The notes under the pieces were generated by a model that worked only from the letters and a program-made list of their open reading frames with translations, ran no database searches and was not told the origin of the DNA. A program made the translations under genes and the position numbers. This document shows, piece by piece, positions 5,633 to 9,839 of a DNA stretch of 9,839 bases. Position 1 is the stretch's first letter. Every line of letters starts with the position of its first letter. Where the stretch lies: the NCBI GenBank assembly GCA_025457845.1, contig JALOTO010000068.1, forward strand, positions 1 to 9,839, in the 5' to 3' direction. The stretch comes from Thermoplasmata archaeon. GTDB lineage: Archaea; Thermoplasmatota; Thermoplasmata; UBA10834.

Positions 5633-7291
5633 ATGCCAGTCATCAATTTCGGCTATTCCGACCTGTGCGCCCTCATGGGCAGGGACGTCCCGAGGGAGAC
5701 CATCAGGGACAGGCTTCCAATGATAGGTGCCGATCTGAAGTCCGCGCCTGACGGGACCGACGAGATGAGCTTCGAATTCTTCCCCGACAGGCCCGACCTG
5801 TACTCCGTCGAAGGGGTCGCAAGGGCCTTGAGGGCATTCCTCGGATACGAGCCTGGGCTCAGGTCATACGCGGTCGAGCAGTCGGACATCATACTAGATG
5901 TCGACCCGAGCGTCGCCAGCGTCAGGCCTCACATATGGACCGCGGTCGTGGAAGGCGTCGAGGTCGACGATCCGCTCATAAGGTCGATGATGGACCTTCA
6001 GGAGAAGCTTCACCTCACCCTCGGGAGGAACAGGCGGAAGGTCGCGATCGGGATACACGACCTCGCGGCGGTCAGACCCCCTCTCACATACAAGGCGGTC
6101 AAGCCGGACGGGGTGTCGTTCGTCCCCCTGCAGGGCTCAAGGCGCATGACGCCGGCCGAGATCCTCGAAGGTCACGACAAGGGGCGCGCCTATGCATCGG
6201 TCCTGGACGGCAAGGACCGCTATCCGGTTATCGTGGATTCAGCGGGAGAGGTCCTGTCCTTCCCGCCCATAATTAACGGCGTCGCGACCGCCGTCACCGA
6301 GAACACCAAGAGGATGTTCATCGACTGCACTGGAACGGACTTGAATGCCGTCAGGGCGGCCGTGAACATAGTGTCGACGGCGCTCGCCGAGAGAGGCGGC
6401 AGAATTGGCTCCGTGACCATGAGGCAGGAGGGGAGGGTATCCCAGGCCCCGGACCTTAGCCCTCGGACGATGACGGTCGATCCCAACCGTGTGAACCGCC
6501 TGCTCGGCCTGACCCTCGGCCAGGGAGAGGTCGCATCCTGCCTCCACAGGATGGGCTACGGCGCATCCCCAGGTGCGCAGGGGCTCGACGTCCTCGTGCC
6601 AGCGTACAGGGCCGACATAATCCATCCGGTAGACATCACGGAGGATGTCGCTGTCGGACATGGCTTCGAGAAGTTCGGGGGGTCTCTCCCCAAGGCCATG
6701 ACATTCGGCAGGCCCGACAGGCTGACCGCCTTCGGGGCCTCTGTCAGGCAGGTCATGATCGGCCTTGGGTACTTCGAGGTCGCGACACTGTCCCTGTCGA
6801 ACCCGAGAGACCAGTTCGAATCCATAGGAGTTGAGGTAGACGCCAGGGCGACAACTGTGAGGAACCCTGCGAGCGAGGACCACACGCTGGTGCGCACATC
6901 CCTTGTGCCAAGCCTGATGACGATCCTCAGGAGGAACAAGCACCGGGAGCTGCCCCAGAGGGTATTCGAGGTGGGCGACGTCGTCCTCGACACCAGGAAC
7001 AGGAGACGACTTGCCGGGGCCTCGATGCACTCCAGAGCCGGGTTCACCGAGTGCAAGTCGGTCGTCCAGTCCTTCCTGAGGGGCATCGCGCTCGAGGGCG
7101 AGATGCTGCAGGCGGACCTGCCAGGCTATGTACCAGGACGGTCGGCCAAGGTGATTGTCCGCGGAGCCGAGGCAGGCCTCTTCGGCGAGGTGTCCCCCGC
7201 GACGCTTGAGCACTTCGAGCTCGGGTACCCAACGGTCGCGTTCGAATTCGACCTCGACGAGCTCATGAGACTGCGGTCACCTCTCCGGTGA
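5633..7291 (+). CDS. pheT: Phenylalanyl-tRNA synthetase, beta subunit (archaeal type)
   Basis: 552 residues, the length of archaeal/eukaryal PheRS beta, which lacks the bacterial N-terminal tRNA-binding extension and C-terminal anticodon-binding module. Landmarks: FFPDRPDLYSVEGVARAL (49-66), GRNRRKVAIGIHDL (131-144), the B3/4 editing region with FPPIINGVATAVTENTKR (210-227), and the B5 region with YRADIIHPVDITEDVAVG (325-342). The C-terminal catalytic-core-like fold that pairs with PheS then runs to the end. With PheS it forms the alpha2-beta2 enzyme that charges tRNA-Phe, beta supplying editing and tRNA contacts. pheS is not in this window. The ATG follows a TATA box by about 40 nt; there is no SD. 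tRNA-Ser follows 50 nt after the stop with its own promoter. Confidence 0.97.
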   Translation: MPVINFGYSDLCALMGRDVPRETIRDRLPMIGADLKSAPDGTDEMSFEFFPDRPDLYSVEGVARALRAFLGYEPGLRSYAVEQSDIILDVDPSVASVRPHIWTAVVEGVEVDDPLIRSMMDLQEKLHLTLGRNRRKVAIGIHDLAAVRPPLTYKAVKPDGVSFVPLQGSRRMTPAEILEGHDKGRAYASVLDGKDRYPVIVDSAGEVLSFPPIINGVATAVTENTKRMFIDCTGTDLNAVRAAVNIVSTALAERGGRIGSVTMRQEGRVSQAPDLSPRTMTVDPNRVNRLLGLTLGQGEVASCLHRMGYGASPGAQGLDVLVPAYRADIIHPVDITEDVAVGHGFEKFGGSLPKAMTFGRPDRLTAFGASVRQVMIGLGYFEVATLSLSNPRDQFESIGVEVDARATTVRNPASEDHTLVRTSLVPSLMTILRRNKHRELPQRVFEVGDVVLDTRNRRRLAGASMHSRAGFTECKSVVQSFLRGIALEGEMLQADLPGYVPGRSAKVIVRGAEAGLFGEVSPATLEHFELGYPTVAFEFDLDELMRLRSPLR

Positions 7292-7295
7292 CCCC

Positions 7296-7310
7296 CGAAA
7301 GCGTATTCTA
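7296..7310 (+). promoter_or_regulatory. Probable BRE/TATA promoter of tRNA-Ser
   Basis: CGAAAG followed by CGTATTCTA, right after the pheT stop. The predicted start near 7333 is about 9 nt before the mature tRNA 5' end. The TATA match is imperfect. Confidence 0.45.
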
Positions 7311-7341
7311 CCTGGGTGTGCGTTGCTTGGACTGCCCGAGT

Positions 7342-7431
7342 GCTGAGGTAGCTAAGCCCGGTTTACGGCGCCAGCCTTGAGAGTTGGTGGTACTCCGTAC
7401 CACGGGAGTTCAAATCTCCCCCTCAGCGCCA
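7342..7431 (+). tRNA. tRNA-Ser (anticodon UGA), CCA encoded
   Basis: Complete class II tRNA. Acceptor GCTGAGG (7342-7348) pairs perfectly with CCTCAGC (7421-7427), followed by discriminator G (as expected for Ser) and genomic CCA (7429-7431). The anticodon stem CCAGC (7371-7375)/GTTGG (7383-7387) encloses CTTGAGA with anticodon TGA at 7378-7380. The long variable arm has TGGTAC/GTACCA pairing, and the T-arm GGGAG-TTCAAAT-CTCCC (7404-7420) is canonical. There is no intron. It reads UCA and, by wobble, other UCN serine codons. Confidence 0.96.
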
Positions 7432-7457
7432 TCCCTCGGTAAGGAACAGGATGGGAG

Positions 7458-7469
7458 CCTTTTTATATC
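7458..7469 (+). promoter_or_regulatory. TATA box of the sensor-kinase transcript, overlapping a T-run after tRNA-Ser
   Basis: CCTTTTTATATC. As a TATA box it predicts transcription start near 7491 and a leader of about 66 nt. The T5 run, 30 nt beyond the tRNA 3' end, could also end the tRNA-Ser transcript, so one short element may serve both. Confidence 0.6.
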
Positions 7470-7524
7470 GAACTAGGGCATGATTCCATAGCGGGGCGGT
7501 ATTGGAACGGCTGGAGGACCAGGG

Positions 7525-7560
7525 ATGTCCGTAGCAGCCGACCGGCGGGGTCCCACATGA
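7525..7560 (+). CDS. 11-codon leader ORF coupled to the sensor kinase
   Basis: ATG at 7525 encodes MSVAADRRGPT and ends with TGA at 7558-7560, overlapping the kinase ATG at 7557 as ATGA. It has a strong SD, GGAGG at 7513-7517, with ideal 7-nt spacing, whereas the kinase start has only a GGGG (7547-7550). That GGGG can be tied up in a 4-bp hairpin GACC (7540-7543)/GGTC (7549-7552). Ribosomes translating the leader would open that hairpin and could reinitiate on the kinase. The peptide resembles nothing I know and may matter only as a translation platform. Whether it is really translated cannot be shown here. Confidence 0.5.
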   Translation: MSVAADRRGPT

Positions 7561-9839
7561 TCAGGGTGCTCATCGTCGATGACGAACCGGAGATGCTGAG
7601 GATTGCGAAGATCTTCGTGGAACGTGACAACAGGTTCACAGTCGAAACGGCCGGGTCCACTTCAGCGGCAGATGCGTTAAGAAGCACGAACGACTTTGAC
7701 TGCCTCGTCGTCGACTACCAGATGCCAGAGGAGGGCGGCATCGAATACCTCATGAGGCTCAGAGCAGCCAACGACAAGATCGCGTTCATCCTCTTCACGG
7801 GGCACGGCCGTGAGGATGTCGCCGTCGACGCGCTGAACAACGGTGCCGACTTCTACCTCCGGAAGGGGGGCGAACCAAAGGTCAAGTTCGCCGAGCTCCG
7901 CAACATGATCTACACGGCGGTCATCAGGAACAGGGCAATCGGCGAGGCCGCCAGACTCGCTTTGACGGTCGCCGCGAGTCCAGACGCAATCATAAGCACA
8001 GACCTCAAGGGCATGATCAAGACATGGAACCCTGGTGCCGAGCGCATATACGGCGCAAAGGCTGCCGACATCATCGGCAAGAGCGCCTCGGTACTCTTCC
8101 CGAAGGACAAGCTCGACGAGTTCACTAGTATCCAGGAGCAACTGGTGAACGGGCGGGTGCTCGGCCCCATAGAGACGGAGAGACGGAGGGCCGATGGGTC
8201 AAAGGTCTTCGTGTCGGCGACTTATTTCCCGCTCAAGGACATTACTGGGACCGTCATAGGCGGGTCCGGGCATATCAGGGACATCACGCGGCAGAGAATC
8301 GCCGAGGAGAGACTGAAGTCCTCCGAGGAGGAGTTCAAGACCCTCGTGCAGTCGTCCCCCTGCATCATCTGCAGGCTCTCAGCCTCTGGGGAGACTCTGT
8401 TCGCGAACGACTACATCAAGAAGGTGACTGGTTATGAACCATCGTTCGTGGCCGGGAAGAACTGGTGGGATCTATTCTATCCTGGACCTCTGAGGGAGCA
8501 GGTTGATGCCATCCTGCCGCAGATCGAGAGGGGCGACATCGAAGGGGTCGAGATGGTCCTGCAGGACAGCCGCGGCGTGCATAGAACACTCCTATGGACA
8601 TCTTTCAACAGGTACAGTGAAGACGGCCGGCTCAAGGAGGTCAACGGGATAGGCCTGGACATCACGCGGACCAGAGTCGCGGAGGAGGGGCTTCGTGAGA
8701 GCGGCCTCTTCAATCGCGCGGTCCTGGATTCCCTCCAAGCCCACATCGCGGTCGTCGACCGAGGTGGGAGAATAGTGGCGGTCAACGACGCTTGGGAGCA
8801 GTTCGGCAGGAAGAACAGCGATGGAAAGGCTGGGCGATACGGGTACGGTGCCAACTACATCGAAGCGACCAGGCACGCCGTTGCCGCCGGGGCGACCGGG
8901 GCAAAGGAGGCCCTTGACGGAATCCAAGGCGTCCTGGCAGGCAAGCTGTCCACCTTCTCGATGGAGTATATGTGCGACACCCCTGAACAGAATCTCTGGT
9001 TCGTCATGCGTGTCACCCCCCTATCCAAGAGGAGGGGGGGTGTCGTCGTGTCTCACAGAGACATAACCGAGAGCAAGACGCTGGAGCAAGCGCTCAGGAT
9101 GAGCGAGCAACGGTACAGGACCATCTTCGAGACCACAGGGACCGCCATGGCTATGCTCGCCCAGGATAGTACAGTCCTTCTCATGAACGCTGAGCTGGAG
9201 AGGATATCCGGTTACTCCAAGCTCGAGGTCGAGGGGAGGATGTCGTGGCAGATATTCGTCGCTCCCAAGGATCTCCCCCGAATCGCAGATTACAATGCCA
9301 GACGCCGGGCGGACCCGGCATCCGCGCCGAGGAGCTACGAATTCGATGCCATAGCGAAGGATGGCGCCGTCAAGCACATGCTGGCCACCGCAGACCTCAT
9401 TCCTGGCACCTCCAACACCCTGGTGTCATTGCTGGACGTGACCGAGAGGAAGGCGAACGAGGAGATGGTGCGCGTCGCGAACAAGAAGCTCTCCATGCTC
9501 GGGAGCATGACGCGGCACGACATATACAACCAGCTCACGGTCATATACGGCAGCCTGGAGCAGGCTGCCGCGCATCCTGACGGGGCGAAGCGCTACGATG
9601 CCCTCAAGAGGGCGAACGAGGCAGGCCAGAAGATCCAACGCCTGCTCGAGTTCGCCCGAGACTACCAGAACGCCGGGACAAACGAACCCATCTGGGCCGA
9701 TCTCCAGGCGACCATCCTCCGCGCGGCCGAGCCCTTCAGAGGGATGGGGCTCGATGTCGTCTCCACGGTCGGAGCGTATCATGTCCACGCGGACCAGATG
9801 ATAGAGAAGGTGTTCTACAACCTCATCGACAACTCCGTC
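7557..9839 (+). CDS. Hybrid sensor histidine kinase, REC-PAS4-HisKA-HATPase (truncated by right edge)
   Basis: 761 codons without stop to the window end. Residues 1-120 are a CheY-like receiver with all key residues: acidic pair D8/D9, phospho-acceptor D53 in VVDYQMP, T81 in FTGHG, and K103. Four PAS domains follow at about 130-245, 257-370, 383-505 and 518-632, the first, second and third each closing with a DIT motif and the last with DVTERK. The H-box is TRHDIYNQLTVI with His654, of the form common in archaeal PAS kinases. The ATPase domain begins near 720 and is cut in the N-box (FYNLIDNS, N755/N759), so the G-boxes lie beyond the window. No membrane segment or signal peptide is visible, so it should sense a cytosolic ligand, redox state or another regulator via the receiver. 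No upstream in-frame start exists; translation is probably coupled to the leader ORF. Confidence 0.93.
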   Translation, partial: MIRVLIVDDEPEMLRIAKIFVERDNRFTVETAGSTSAADALRSTNDFDCLVVDYQMPEEGGIEYLMRLRAANDKIAFILFTGHGREDVAVDALNNGADFYLRKGGEPKVKFAELRNMIYTAVIRNRAIGEAARLALTVAASPDAIISTDLKGMIKTWNPGAERIYGAKAADIIGKSASVLFPKDKLDEFTSIQEQLVNGRVLGPIETERRRADGSKVFVSATYFPLKDITGTVIGGSGHIRDITRQRIAEERLKSSEEEFKTLVQSSPCIICRLSASGETLFANDYIKKVTGYEPSFVAGKNWWDLFYPGPLREQVDAILPQIERGDIEGVEMVLQDSRGVHRTLLWTSFNRYSEDGRLKEVNGIGLDITRTRVAEEGLRESGLFNRAVLDSLQAHIAVVDRGGRIVAVNDAWEQFGRKNSDGKAGRYGYGANYIEATRHAVAAGATGAKEALDGIQGVLAGKLSTFSMEYMCDTPEQNLWFVMRVTPLSKRRGGVVVSHRDITESKTLEQALRMSEQRYRTIFETTGTAMAMLAQDSTVLLMNAELERISGYSKLEVEGRMSWQIFVAPKDLPRIADYNARRRADPASAPRSYEFDAIAKDGAVKHMLATADLIPGTSNTLVSLLDVTERKANEEMVRVANKKLSMLGSMTRHDIYNQLTVIYGSLEQAAAHPDGAKRYDALKRANEAGQKIQRLLEFARDYQNAGTNEPIWADLQATILRAAEPFRGMGLDVVSTVGAYHVHADQMIEKVFYNLIDNSV

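Noticed and set aside
6239..7213. 324-codon minus-strand frame inside pheT
   Set aside because: Antisense to conserved PheRS beta sequence; composition is shadow-like and no promoter or SD supports it.
1..9839. CRISPR arrays, insertion sequences, integrases, attachment sites, toxin-antitoxin pairs
   Set aside because: No direct-repeat series, transposase or integrase-like protein, or paired small operon was seen. The intact tRNA-Ser has no visible duplicated 3' end nearby to suggest an integrated element.

Overview
The window looks archaeal. The phenylalanyl-tRNA synthetase beta chain is of the short archaeal/eukaryal type. Promoters are TATA-box (some with a BRE-like purine stretch) instead of -35/-10, and several start codons sit only a few bases after the predicted transcription start. 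There are RadA/KaiC-like single-domain ATPases, a histidine kinase with an archaeal-style H-box (RHDIYNQLTVI), and a tRNA-Ser gene with an encoded CCA. Base composition is G+C rich (about 60 % by eye). A euryarchaeal lineage near Thermoplasmatota is my best guess, but that is inference. No plasmid, phage, IS or CRISPR signature is visible, so this looks like ordinary chromosome.

Minus strand, read right to left: two tandem KaiC-like ATPases overlapping by 4 nt (5447-3670); a C45-type Ntn acyltransferase/hydrolase (3616-2543); an Lrp/AsnC regulator (2428-2030) whose 5' leader is the first about 50 nt of a tRNA-Ile(GAU); a small nitroreductase (1933-1415); a double zinc-ribbon coiled-coil protein (1369-155); and the probable first 19 codons of another gene leaving the window at position 1.

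Plus strand, from a divergent promoter region (5448-5632) holding a perfect 7-bp inverted repeat: pheT (5633-7291), tRNA-Ser(UGA) (7342-7431), an 11-codon leader ORF (7525-7560) overlapping ATGA-style with a large cytosolic hybrid sensor kinase (7557 to the right edge) of architecture REC-PAS-PAS-PAS-PAS-HisKA-HATPase (cut off in the N-box).

The most unusual object is the tRNA-Ile-like leader of the Lrp gene. Acceptor 5' strand, D-arm, anticodon arm with GAU, and variable loop are all recognisable, but the T-arm and 3' acceptor strand are absent. The Lrp Shine-Dalgarno lies in the 3' strand of the anticodon stem. It could be a fossil of a broken tRNA gene or a tRNA-mimicking translational control element. 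Second is the short coupled leader ORF in front of the sensor kinase. No stretch of more than 300 bases lacks a gene.
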